Source: a virus
Strand: one strand, 5' to 3'
Length of the DNA: 36,680 nt
IMG/VR virus record: IMGVR_UViG_3300007735_000681
Coordinates: 1 to 36,680 of that record
The notes beneath the pieces are model-generated. The model made no database searches, was not told where the DNA came from, and saw only the letters and a list, made by a program, of their open reading frames with translations. The position numbers were made by a program, and so were the translations under genes. The stretch's first letter is position 1. Each line of letters begins with the position of its first letter. Of the stretch, positions 23,779-30,877 are shown piece after piece.

Positions 23779-24601
23779 GGCAAACATTCTAACACAGGCA
23801 CCCGAACTAAGCGCAAGCAAAAATTTCACCCCATTTGGGGCCGGGCAATTCGACAGGCAAAACGTGTCTAGGCCCATGCAGGAGCCACAGAGGGCAGGGT
23901 GGACAGACGAGAAGGGGCAACGCCTGGTGGCAATGTCGGATCGTATGCGGTCGGCCGCGACGATGGATGATATCCGGGCAGAGACAACACAAAGAGCAAT
24001 GGAGGACGAAGTGACTAAAAACATTATGCAAGATCAAAACTTAATTGGGCCAAAGGTGCCTCAGAACGAATACGACTCGGCTCTAGCAACGGTCGACATG
24101 GAGGCTAGAAAAGACAAGGCCGGGAATGTCATGGTCTACAATCTTCCGTCCGGAGACATGGGCGGGAGCTACGAGGTTGCCGGGATCAACGACAAGTATC
24201 ATCCAGCGGCCGCCGAAATGCTAAAAAACTTGCCACCTGGAGAGCGCAGAGACGCAGCTGCCAGGTACGTCGTAGAATACACAAAACCATTCACGTCTAA
24301 ACTTCCCGAGCCTTACCGACCATTTTTCCAGGACCTGGCATTCAACCGCGGGGTTGGAGGGGCTACGAAGTTCCTACAACGCGCGATCGGGGTAAAGGAC
24401 GACGGAGCGCTAGGACCTCAGACGCTCAAGGCCCTGGAGGGCTTGAACCCATCCGAGGTAATGAAGAACGTTTCCGTCGAGCAAATGACCTACGAGAGAA
24501 AACTTGCGGAGCAGAATCCGGAACGTAAAAAGTTTCTCAATGGTCTCCAGAATAGAGTCTCGAACAGATATCGACTTTTCGGGAATGCTCCAACCGGGTA
24601 A
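23777..24601 (+). CDS. Lysozyme-like peptidoglycan hydrolase, GH108-type
   Basis: 274 residues. The first 95 residues are polar and carry no recognised fold. From about residue 105 the protein matches the order of GH108 (N-acetylmuramidase) enzymes: a Glu (E109, candidate catalytic residue) in TVDMEARKDKAGN, then GGSYEVAGINDKYHP, and the C-terminal peptidoglycan-binding signature PYRPFFQDLAFNRGVGGATKFLQRAIGVKDDGALGPQTLKAL. These enzymes cut the glycan backbone of the cell wall. The gene follows the internal virion block, so it may be a virion-carried enzyme that opens a path during ejection, or the endolysin. No signal peptide is present. The identification is from sequence pattern. Confidence 0.75.
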   Translation: MANILTQAPELSASKNFTPFGAGQFDRQNVSRPMQEPQRAGWTDEKGQRLVAMSDRMRSAATMDDIRAETTQRAMEDEVTKNIMQDQNLIGPKVPQNEYDSALATVDMEARKDKAGNVMVYNLPSGDMGGSYEVAGINDKYHPAAAEMLKNLPPGERRDAAARYVVEYTKPFTSKLPEPYRPFFQDLAFNRGVGGATKFLQRAIGVKDDGALGPQTLKALEGLNPSEVMKNVSVEQMTYERKLAEQNPERKKFLNGLQNRVSNRYRLFGNAPTG

Positions 24602-24974
24602 TCGTCAGACAGGAGCGATAGGAGTTGCCAGGGTAATCGCAGGACTCCTCGCTTCCGGGTGGAATGTGTTGACCCCATTCGAGGACAACGCCGGGTACGA
24701 TATTGTCGCCGAGAAAGATGGCGCATTCAAAAGAATTCAGGTGAAATCGTGCGGGGCTCCGCGTTTGCACATGAGTGGAAGAAGGGGACCAAGCTATAAG
24801 TTTAGTACCGGACGCGGAATTGATAAGCGCAAGTACGGAAAGTGCGTAGACCTAATATTCCTTGTGGCGCTGGACAAGGATCTGCTGTGGGTATTTGATT
24901 CAAAAAAAATGAAGGCTACGCGTTGCACCTCTCCAGAAGATTCAATTGCCTGGACGCGCTTGTCGAAAATATAG
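24585..24974 (+). CDS. PD-(D/E)XK endonuclease (group I intron endonuclease / PDDEXK_5-like)
   Basis: 129 residues if started at ATG 24585, overlapping the lysozyme stop by 17 bases; in-frame ATG codons upstream (24540) and the longer frame from 24504 run through the lysozyme gene and are less likely. No strong ribosome binding site. The motif order is that of small PD-(D/E)XK nucleases: GAIGVARVIAGLLASGWNVLTP, then D39 in DNAGYDIVA, then Q52-V-K54 in RIQVKS, and a tyrosine/arginine-rich region after it. Asp39, Gln52 and Lys54 are the candidate active-site residues. The role may be DNA repair, recombination or host DNA breakdown. Confidence 0.75.
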   Translation: MLQPGNRQTGAIGVARVIAGLLASGWNVLTPFEDNAGYDIVAEKDGAFKRIQVKSCGAPRLHMSGRRGPSYKFSTGRGIDKRKYGKCVDLIFLVALDKDLLWVFDSKKMKATRCTSPEDSIAWTRLSKI

Positions 24975-25068
24975 CAAGTCAAGCTAATTAAAATTCCCCC
25001 AAAATAATGTATTGACCCAAATGCCGAGTTTCGGCAGAGTCCGGTGATCTTGAAACAAGGAGGTCACC
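24975..25068 (+). promoter_or_regulatory. Gap before the recombination genes, with strong ribosome binding site
   Basis: The 94-base gap is AT-rich at its left end (AATTAAAATTCCCCCAAAATAATG). It has TTGACC at 25012-25017 and a small inverted repeat GCCGA-GTT-TCGGC at 25023-25035, then AAGGAGGT at 25057-25064 before the ATG at 25069. It is a good candidate for a promoter or operator of the 25069-26987 operon, but no convincing -10 box lies at the correct spacing from TTGACC. Confidence 0.35.
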
Positions 25069-25482
25069 ATGGGCGGAGGGAAGATGTCGCGCAACAAGGG
25101 GAAACGCGGTGAACGCGAGGTATCAAGCCTGCTCAGTGAGGCTGGATGGAAGGCTAGGCGCGCCCAGCAGTTCTGCGGGTCGCCGGATGGTGGAGCTAGT
25201 GATGTACTGGTCGAATCAGAATTCTGGCCCTTCCACGTCGAAGTCAAATATTGCCAGCAAACCAAAATTTACGATTGGATGCAACAATCTACCAACGATT
25301 CAAAAACTGGTAAGACGCCTATCGTGTGCCATCGAAGAAATCAAACAGGATGGCACGTCACAATGAAATTTCAGGATTGGATCAATTTAGTGAATAATAG
25401 TCTTCCGATCGTGTTACCAGCAATCACACACGCGAAAGACATTCATCAGACTTCACCTCAGATAAACCCAAATAAACCATAA
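25069..25482 (+). CDS. Holliday junction resolvase / PD-(D/E)XK nuclease
   Basis: 137 residues with a very strong ribosome binding site. The start is basic (MSRNKGKRGEREVSSLLSEAGWKARR); an internal ATG six codons on could also be used. Candidate catalytic residues are E17 (KRGERE), D45 (GGASDVL), E58 and K60 (FHVEVK), in the usual E-D-E-x-K order, then a helix QTKIYDWMQQ. Small phage nucleases of this form act on branched DNA or VRR-NUC-like substrates. It starts the recombination gene cluster, so a role in resolving replication or packaging intermediates is the best guess. Confidence 0.8.
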   Translation: MGGGKMSRNKGKRGEREVSSLLSEAGWKARRAQQFCGSPDGGASDVLVESEFWPFHVEVKYCQQTKIYDWMQQSTNDSKTGKTPIVCHRRNQTGWHVTMKFQDWINLVNNSLPIVLPAITHAKDIHQTSPQINPNKP

Positions 25483-25497
25483 AAGGAGAATACACAT

Positions 25498-26115
25498 ATG
25501 GCACTAGTACTAAGCGAAAAGAGCACAAAAGAAAGACCGATCGTAGAGGCGGGAGCGCATCCTGCAATCTGCTATTCGGTCGTTGATATGGGAACCCAAA
25601 AGAGCACCTACCAAGGTGAGACGAAGGAGTTAAAGAAGATCCGACTTGCGTTTGAGATCTGCGATCAGAATGACGACTTCGAGCAAGTCGAGAATGGCAA
25701 GGTCACCATCATCAAGAAGCCGTTGGTCTGTTCGGCGGAGTTTACCGCGTCGATCGGACCGAAGGCGTCGCTTCGGAAGTTCATCGAAGGTTGGCTCGGT
25801 TCAGCGCTCAACGCGAAGCAACTCGCCTCGTTTAAGGTGACTGACTTCCTCGGAAAGCCAGCATTGCTCAACGTAGTTCACAAGGTGAGCCAGGTATCAG
25901 GCAAGACCTACGCTGCGATCGGATCGGCATCCAAAATGCCTAAAGGCATGGCAGTTCCTGAGCGCGTAAACAATCTTGTCTCATACGAGATTGAGCAGGG
26001 CCAGGGTGGCGAGTTTACCAACTTGCCAAAGTGGCTACAGGAAAAAGTTCTTCTGTCGAAAGAGCTAGGTGGAGTTAAATCAACCGTAGCGACCGACGAC
26101 GGAGCACCATTCTAA
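25498..26115 (+). CDS. Single-stranded DNA-binding-like replication protein
   Basis: 205 residues with GGAG upstream. The beta-rich core (AICYSVVDMGTQKSTYQGETKELKKIRLAFEICDQ) and the following domain with KASLRKFIEGWLGSALNAKQL fit the phage replication/recombination proteins that often neighbour exonucleases. The C-terminus TDDGAPF is acidic and ends in phenylalanine, as in the interaction tail of bacterial SSB (DDDIPF), which recruits partner proteins. The start of the next gene overlaps it by one base. A ssDNA-binding role is inferred from context and tail; I cannot tell whether it also anneals strands. Confidence 0.65.
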   Translation: MALVLSEKSTKERPIVEAGAHPAICYSVVDMGTQKSTYQGETKELKKIRLAFEICDQNDDFEQVENGKVTIIKKPLVCSAEFTASIGPKASLRKFIEGWLGSALNAKQLASFKVTDFLGKPALLNVVHKVSQVSGKTYAAIGSASKMPKGMAVPERVNNLVSYEIEQGQGGEFTNLPKWLQEKVLLSKELGGVKSTVATDDGAPF

Positions 26116-26987
26116 TGGCACTGGAACTCTCTACTCAATCGGAAACACCGACGAGACTAGTATCTGCAGAATTCTCTGCGCACTGGTACTCGACTGATGG
26201 AGAGGCTTTCCACACTGTCCCGGACGCTGAGGGGCGCGATCGCCCAACAACGCTCCGGGACGTGAGGAAGTTAGCCAAGGAAGGAATCGATCTTCTTCCG
26301 TCGGTCACTTCAGTGATGAAAGTGAAGGACGCTCCACAGCTTAACGCATGGAAAATATCTCAGTGCCTACTCGCAGCCGACGAGCGCCCGAGACTTCCGG
26401 GGGAGTCCCTGGAAGATTGGGCGTCGGTTATTGAAGAGTTGAGCAAGGCAGTGACTAAGAAGGCGTCGAACCATGGCACTGCCATGCATGATGTCCAAGA
26501 GAGATTGCTACCACTGCTACGCGAAAAGAAGGAACCGATCTCGACTAAGGATATTGAGATCCGGGAAGATCTTCTTCCGTTTGCAGAGCACATGGTGAAG
26601 TGGATCAACTCCGAGGTCGTCAAGGCGCATTGGGAAGAGAAGGTGCTGGTCGGTGCTGGATACGCTGGAAAGGCGGACGCGCTGATCGATCACTCCGAGT
26701 ATGGCACATGCCTAATCGATCTGAAGAACAGATCGTTCGACCCGGAGAAGGTGACAGCATCTAGGCGCCCAGTGTATCCACACGACGCAATGCAGTTGGG
26801 TGCCTATAGAAAGGCCCTTGGCAAGGAAGTGCACTGCATGTCGGTGATCCTGTCGTCAAAGACTCCGTCCGCTCCGTTTGTCCACAAGTGGAGCGAGCAG
26901 GAGTTGGAAGATGGCTGGAGTGCTTTTCAGCACTGCCTGGCCCTATGGTGCTTTGACAAGAAATTCAAACCCAAAGGTGTTGCATAA
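26115..26987 (+). CDS. PD-(D/E)XK exonuclease, RecB/Cas4-like
   Basis: 290 residues. The signature of RecB-type nucleases is visible: GTAMH with H125, D188 in GYAGKADALID, D202-L-K204 in LIDLK, and Q227 in MQLGAYRKAL. These residues bind metal and cut DNA in the PD-(D/E)XK fold. It overlaps the SSB-like gene and together they could form an exonuclease plus ssDNA-binding pair for recombination-dependent replication. No helicase domain is attached. Family assignment is secure; the exact substrate is not. Confidence 0.85.
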   Translation: MALELSTQSETPTRLVSAEFSAHWYSTDGEAFHTVPDAEGRDRPTTLRDVRKLAKEGIDLLPSVTSVMKVKDAPQLNAWKISQCLLAADERPRLPGESLEDWASVIEELSKAVTKKASNHGTAMHDVQERLLPLLREKKEPISTKDIEIREDLLPFAEHMVKWINSEVVKAHWEEKVLVGAGYAGKADALIDHSEYGTCLIDLKNRSFDPEKVTASRRPVYPHDAMQLGAYRKALGKEVHCMSVILSSKTPSAPFVHKWSEQELEDGWSAFQHCLALWCFDKKFKPKGVA

Positions 26988-26999
26988 AAGGAGGACAAA

Positions 27000-27158
27000 A
27001 TGAAACCAGGACTATACGCAAACATACACAAAAAGAGGGCCAGGATTAAAGCTGGCTCGAAAGAGAGAATGAGAAAGCCAGGATCTAAGGGAGCTCCAAC
27101 CGAAAAGGCATTTGAAATATCCAAGCTGACAGCAAAGGAGGTTGGTTATGGCAGATAG
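27000..27158 (+). CDS. Small basic protein MKPGLYANIHKKR type
   Basis: 52 residues with AAAGGAGG just upstream. Sequence is strongly basic (YANIHKKRARIKAGSKERMRKPGSKGAPT). This type of short protein with the MKPGLY-NI-KR opening recurs in phage genomes and has no known function. It could bind nucleic acid. The next gene starts inside it. Confidence 0.8.
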   Translation: MKPGLYANIHKKRARIKAGSKERMRKPGSKGAPTEKAFEISKLTAKEVGYGR

Positions 27159-27420
27159 TCCAGCATGGCAAAGGGCCCTAGGGAAAAACCCGGAGGGTGG
27201 GCTGAATGAGGCCGGACGTCGCAGCTACAACCAAGCTACAGGCGGAAACCTAAAGGCCCCGGTCAGCAGGAAACAGGCTGCTCGGTCCGAGACCTCGGCT
27301 GCAAGGCGTAAGTCTTTTTGTGCTCGAATGTCTGGCATGAAGAAGAAGTTGACTTCGGCCAAGACTGCTAGGGACCCAAACAGTCGTATCAATAAAAGCC
27401 TCAGAAAGTGGGACTGCTAA
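27148..27420 (+). CDS. Small basic DUF6321-like protein
   Basis: 90 residues. I chose ATG 27148 because AAAGGAGG at 27134-27141 is 6 bases upstream; an in-frame TTG at 27142 is too close. The first half contains GGLNEAGRRSYNQATGG and the second SAARRKSFCARMSGMKKKLTSAKTA, DPNSRINKSLRKWDC. I recall this C-terminal signature from DUF6321 phage proteins. The protein is arginine/lysine-rich. Function unknown. Confidence 0.85.
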   Translation: MADSPAWQRALGKNPEGGLNEAGRRSYNQATGGNLKAPVSRKQAARSETSAARRKSFCARMSGMKKKLTSAKTARDPNSRINKSLRKWDC

Positions 27421-27421
27421 C

Positions 27422-27793
27422 ATGAGCACAGAATCTATAATGGACGCGATTAATTCACTAGGAACAGCAGTCCGGGAACTCCAGGAGGGTCTCCCGGTCA
27501 AGGACTATACAGAACCAACGATCGAAGATGTGGCAACGCATGCGAGTGACGTGATCAGGAAGATCATGAACCGCGGGTCGAACAAGTCCAGGTTTGGCGA
27601 GTGGTTCCACAAAAACTCACTTCGATACAATTCTGACAGGGCAATTGCCCACATGACCCGGGCAATGCAACAGATCGATGGCAACGTGTCTTCTCCGGAC
27701 GGTTCCGGGGAGACATGCATCGACCACCTGGAGCGAGCACTGGTCCGGGCCGTGTTCACTCTCTACAAGGCCAAGGAAGGAAAGATACGGTAA
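27422..27793 (+). CDS. Helical protein, unknown (possibly DUF5664-like)
   Basis: 123 residues. The motif run KSRFGEWFHKNSLRYNSDRAIAHMTRAMQQIDGN...ETCIDHLERALVRAVFTLY resembles, loosely, the arrangement in DUF5664-type proteins in which a histidine-containing helix hairpin binds a metal. I am not confident of that relationship. The gene ends in a TAATG overlap with a membrane peptide. Confidence 0.6.
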   Translation: MSTESIMDAINSLGTAVRELQEGLPVKDYTEPTIEDVATHASDVIRKIMNRGSNKSRFGEWFHKNSLRYNSDRAIAHMTRAMQQIDGNVSSPDGSGETCIDHLERALVRAVFTLYKAKEGKIR

Positions 27794-27924
27794 TGGCTGG
27801 GAACATTATTGAGTTGATATTCTTGATCGGATTGGTCACAACGATCGTGATTGTACTTGCACCAGCAGTTTGGGTGACCATGATCGCAATCGATAAAATT
27901 GATAAAATCCGTGACAACAAATAG
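27793..27924 (+). CDS. Single-pass small membrane protein
   Basis: 43 residues, start overlapping the previous stop (TAATG). Most of it is hydrophobic (IELIFLIGLVTTIVIVLAPAVWVTMIAI) followed by the basic tail DKIDKIRDNK. One long or two short membrane segments. Function unknown. The short length and overlaps suggest a regulatory or lysis-related peptide. Confidence 0.65.
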   Translation: MAGNIIELIFLIGLVTTIVIVLAPAVWVTMIAIDKIDKIRDNK

Positions 27925-28096
27925 CACCAGCATCCACATTGGCCCGAAGACGACGACCTGGGAGGACCCGCTCGCAGTGTTTCTCCACAAGGATGAGTCG
28001 ACCAGGATGGAGCGCATCATGGAGTATCTGTCATGGGAAAACTATCGACTGCATCAGATCATTCAAAGATTCATGGACGAGAGGAAGGCGACATGA
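27911..28096 (+). CDS. Small helical protein, unknown
   Basis: 61 residues from GTG 27911, overlapping the membrane peptide by 14 bases; TTG 27899 is an in-frame alternative. A polar N-terminus precedes a helical region (RMERIMEYLSWENYRLHQIIQRFMDER). Its stop overlaps the next start (ATGA). No family recognised. Confidence 0.6.
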   Translation: MTTNSTSIHIGPKTTTWEDPLAVFLHKDESTRMERIMEYLSWENYRLHQIIQRFMDERKAT

Positions 28097-28245
28097 TCTA
28101 CGTCCAGTGGGGTGAAAGATACTACGCAGTGACTTCCAACGGAGATGTATTTGATTCTACCGGTAAACTGACGATCATCCCGGAAGGATTAAAGAAGGCA
28201 ATTAAGGAGGTAGGCATTCATGAAGAAGCAAATAGTAACAGTTAG
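28093..28245 (+). CDS. Small protein with a secreted-repeat-like segment
   Basis: 50 residues; ATG at 28093 has GAGGAAGG upstream and overlaps the previous stop. It contains YYAVTSNGDVFDSTGKLTI, which resembles the repeat NGRFDGF...DGTVFDSRGRF of the minus-strand protein at 23506-23778. There is no signal peptide. Function unknown; it may share a fold with that protein. Confidence 0.6.
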   Translation: MIYVQWGERYYAVTSNGDVFDSTGKLTIIPEGLKKAIKEVGIHEEANSNS

Positions 28246-28864
28246 TTGTCAGCTACCAGAATGGTTTGAGAAGCATTCTCTCCCAAGGATTAAGGAGGCG
28301 TCGGAACGTTGGGACGCTAATCTTGTGGTCATTAAGCCAGAAAAGCCGATCGGACTACTGGCAAAAATGTCGCTAGTCGACGCGGTCCAGAATGCCGACA
28401 GGACCGTATTCGTAGACAGCGACGTTCTTATATCCAGGGAATGTCAGAATCCTTTTGAGCTATTCCCGCGGGGTCACTTCTACGCTTGCGCAGACGCGCC
28501 TCACGGTGATCAGCTACATTGGGGCCGGGCGAACGAGATGATCCTTTCTCAGGCAATGCTTGGATCTATCAAGTGGACTCAAGGTTACTTCAACACAGGG
28601 GTCATGGTTTGCGACAAACAGCATGCCGGGGCATGGGGCAATTTCATATACGCACCGTTCGCGTTCCCGGAGCAGACATTTACCAACTACCGGGCCAGGG
28701 CACTCGGGTACTCAATTCGTTTCCTAAGCTGGGAATGGAATGCGATGGAGATTAATACGCCGAAGGATAAGAAGCAGTCAGACGGATTCATGCCACACGC
28801 TGCGGGTATCTACGGAGACAACCGCGCAAAGTGGATCGAGGAAATGGATAAGGTGCTGCCATGA
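28220..28864 (+). CDS. GT8-like glycosyltransferase
   Basis: 214 residues with AAGGAGG at 28204-28210. The D66-S-D68 in DRTVFVDSDVLISREC is the DxD metal/UDP-sugar binding motif, and IKWTQGYFNTGVMVCDKQ is typical of glycogenin-like GT8 enzymes, ending in a HAAGIYGDNRAKWI tail. Such enzymes transfer sugar from UDP-sugar donors. The next gene is another glycosyltransferase. Possible targets are lipopolysaccharide or a phage protein. It lacks membrane segments and is probably cytoplasmic. Confidence 0.8.
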   Translation: MKKQIVTVSCQLPEWFEKHSLPRIKEASERWDANLVVIKPEKPIGLLAKMSLVDAVQNADRTVFVDSDVLISRECQNPFELFPRGHFYACADAPHGDQLHWGRANEMILSQAMLGSIKWTQGYFNTGVMVCDKQHAGAWGNFIYAPFAFPEQTFTNYRARALGYSIRFLSWEWNAMEINTPKDKKQSDGFMPHAAGIYGDNRAKWIEEMDKVLP

Positions 28865-29925
28865 GAGTTCTGACACTAAAAGATCCAATGATGTTGGATG
28901 ATCGTTTGCATCATCCTCACGACTCAATCGTAGTTCCGAATGAAGTTAAGGGAGTTCCTGGCACACATGCCGACGCCTACACGATTCCGTACCGGGTCGG
29001 CTGTGCTGCCGGAGGCTACGCTGCTCTGTACCGGGGCGGGGCGATCGGTGACCAGTTCATTGCCATGGGTATTGCCAGGGCGATGCAACACTACGAGGGA
29101 GATGGAAGGATCGAGGCTTACATTCCACAGCGCCACCTTGCATTGTGGGAAGGATTTGCCGGGATAAGAGCATTGCCACTAGCTCCAACCGTAGCCACCT
29201 GGAAGTCTTACAAGGGCCACGTTTGCCTAGACGATATTCTTTCTAGGACAGCGCACCTGGATGGAAACGTTTATGACTACGTCTACAGATCCTGGGGAGT
29301 CGAGGTTGACGATGAGTTTAAGAAGCCTTACGCCAAGTTGCTAGAGAAAGATCAGCACGAGTTGGCTACACTAGGATTCGACGTTGGCGGACCGTTTCTA
29401 CTGTACTCAATCAGTGGATCGAGCCTGTGGAAGACATACCCAACCCATGAGGCTGGGCTGTTCATTAAGTCGTTTCTAAAAGAGAACAAGGATTGGCACG
29501 TCGTTGCTGTGGGTCACGATGATCCTCCGCTATCGATCACGCACCAGAGACTGATCAATCTCCAGGGAAGACTTCGCAATGTCAGATCTTTGCTACACCT
29601 AGCCGCACGTTGCGACATGGCCGTGTGCCCGGAGTCTGCGATCATGCATATCGGGGCAGTGTTCGACACTCCAACCATTGGACTGTACGGACCCTACGGT
29701 CCTGAGCACACGTCGAAGTATTACAAGTACGTCAACCCGATCTTTCCAAAAGAAGTCTGTCCACACGCTCCATGCTCGGTCTACGAGCAGCCAAAGGACA
29801 AGTGCAAAGATGCAGTCAACGCGATAAAAGGAGAACCAAAATGGTGCAACGTTCTAAAAGCAATCAAGCCAGAAGATATCATGGCAAAGACAAAAGAAAT
29901 CCAGGCAAACCTAAAACAGATTTAA
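28861..29925 (+). CDS. GT9-like (heptosyltransferase-type) glycosyltransferase
   Basis: 354 residues, start overlapping the GT8 gene (ATGA). Features of the ADP-heptose-type family are visible: an N-terminal GGAIGDQFIAMGIARAMQHY segment and a C-terminal CDMAVCPESAIMHIGAVFDTPTIGLYGPYGPEHTSKYY segment, the nucleotide-sugar binding part. A short cysteine-containing tail (CPHAPCSVYEQPKDKC) follows. In bacteria the family acts on lipopolysaccharide core. The pairing with GT8 suggests surface glycan remodelling that could block superinfection, or glycosylation of a virion protein. Substrate unknown. Confidence 0.75.
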   Translation: MRVLTLKDPMMLDDRLHHPHDSIVVPNEVKGVPGTHADAYTIPYRVGCAAGGYAALYRGGAIGDQFIAMGIARAMQHYEGDGRIEAYIPQRHLALWEGFAGIRALPLAPTVATWKSYKGHVCLDDILSRTAHLDGNVYDYVYRSWGVEVDDEFKKPYAKLLEKDQHELATLGFDVGGPFLLYSISGSSLWKTYPTHEAGLFIKSFLKENKDWHVVAVGHDDPPLSITHQRLINLQGRLRNVRSLLHLAARCDMAVCPESAIMHIGAVFDTPTIGLYGPYGPEHTSKYYKYVNPIFPKEVCPHAPCSVYEQPKDKCKDAVNAIKGEPKWCNVLKAIKPEDIMAKTKEIQANLKQI

Positions 29926-30101
29926 TCAGAATTGTTTCTGAGAAGAAAGTTGTTTGCTACGAATTAAATCTTGATGTTGACGATGATGTGTACGAGGCAA
30001 TCGTTGAAGCCGGGCGCGTCCATATTGCTAACGACAAGGACGCGTTGTTCCAGTACGCGTTGAAGACCGCGCTCAAGGAGGTTGCTCATGAACGAATTTA
30101 A
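29841..30101 (+). CDS. Small protein with basic N-terminus
   Basis: 86 residues. The start at ATG 29841 is preferred because AAAGGAG is 7 bases upstream, although it overlaps the glycosyltransferase by 85 bases. The N-terminus is basic (QRSKSNQARRYHGKDKRNPGKPK), the remainder acidic and helical (VCYELNLDVDDDVYEAIVEAGRVHIAND). Function unknown. The overlap indicates coupled translation. Confidence 0.7.
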   Translation: MVQRSKSNQARRYHGKDKRNPGKPKTDLIRIVSEKKVVCYELNLDVDDDVYEAIVEAGRVHIANDKDALFQYALKTALKEVAHERI

Positions 30102-30651
30102 GCAGAAGATTCTTACAGCAGTGTGCGAGCCGGACGTGCTCACGGAACATCAGTGCAATATGCTTCGTGACGACGCTCAGGTCATAGGCATGAAGAGGTC
30201 CCACGTCATGAAGAAGGATGGGACGACTAAGTCTTCTTACACCAGGACATGCTCGTCGTGTTGGGTGCCGTTCGCGGAACACTACAAGTGGCTATACGAA
30301 GTCGTTAGGAATGTTGCCAGTGACATGAATGAAGAGCACTACAGATTTGACATTACTGGGATTCAGCAGTTGCAGATCCTGCGCTATAGGCCCGGGCAGT
30401 TCTTCCTGCCACACTTCGACTGCTTCGACGGTAGCGACCGCAAGCTAACGATGGTGATCAACCTATCAGATCCATCAGAGTTCCTGGGAGGAGGGCTCAG
30501 GGTTGAGTGCGACTTGCATAACGCGAAGGATGTTAAGAAGCGGGGATCGGCAACAATGTTTCCTACTTATATAAAGCACCAGGCACGTCCAGTGTTTTGG
30601 GGCTCCAGGTGGGTCCTAGTCGCATGGCTAACAGGGGGGCAGTGGAGATGA
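30088..30651 (+). CDS. 2-oxoglutarate/Fe(II) dioxygenase, prolyl-4-hydroxylase-like
   Basis: 187 residues from ATG 30088, chosen for AAGGAGG at 30075-30081; TTG 30082 is in frame but too close. The double-stranded beta-helix core shows the iron triad H109-x-D111 (FFLPHFDCF) and H164 (YIKHQARP), with R174 (GSRWVLVAW) as the likely 2-oxoglutarate-binding residue. SYTRTCSSCWVPF precedes the core. The family hydroxylates prolines or similar residues in proteins; some phage members act on other substrates. Its place next to two glycosyltransferases suggests hydroxylation followed by glycosylation. Confidence 0.85.
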   Translation: MNEFKQKILTAVCEPDVLTEHQCNMLRDDAQVIGMKRSHVMKKDGTTKSSYTRTCSSCWVPFAEHYKWLYEVVRNVASDMNEEHYRFDITGIQQLQILRYRPGQFFLPHFDCFDGSDRKLTMVINLSDPSEFLGGGLRVECDLHNAKDVKKRGSATMFPTYIKHQARPVFWGSRWVLVAWLTGGQWR

Positions 30652-30728
30652 ACGGTTGGTTCGAGGCGATGATGTGGATAGTTGTTTTCGGCGCGCTATT
30701 AATATTCTGCGACAAGATTAATCGATGA
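30648..30728 (+). CDS. 26-residue membrane peptide
   Basis: MNGWFEAMMWIVVFGALLIFCDKINR: one short membrane segment with a basic end. Its start overlaps the oxygenase stop and its stop overlaps the next start, both as ATGA. That chained arrangement supports expression. Function unknown. Confidence 0.55.
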   Translation: MNGWFEAMMWIVVFGALLIFCDKINR

Positions 30729-30877
30729 TAGTTCTTGCCTGGGTCTTGTATTGGATAGGAGACATAATCTCGAGAACGTTCATGCGGTTTGGGTTGGGAT
30801 ATCCTATTTACAATAAGGTCATGAACTGGTCCCTAAAGTTTGATAAGAACGATGTGATCTGGAAGAAGGTAAAATGA
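30725..30877 (+). CDS. Small protein with N-terminal hydrophobic helix
   Basis: 50 residues. The first 15 (MIVLAWVLYWIGDII) are hydrophobic; the rest is basic and aromatic (RTFMRFGLGYPIYNKVMNWSLKF). Start and stop overlap both neighbours by ATGA. The series of small membrane peptides may act at the membrane, possibly with the glycosyltransferases. Function unknown. Confidence 0.6.
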   Translation: MIVLAWVLYWIGDIISRTFMRFGLGYPIYNKVMNWSLKFDKNDVIWKKVK

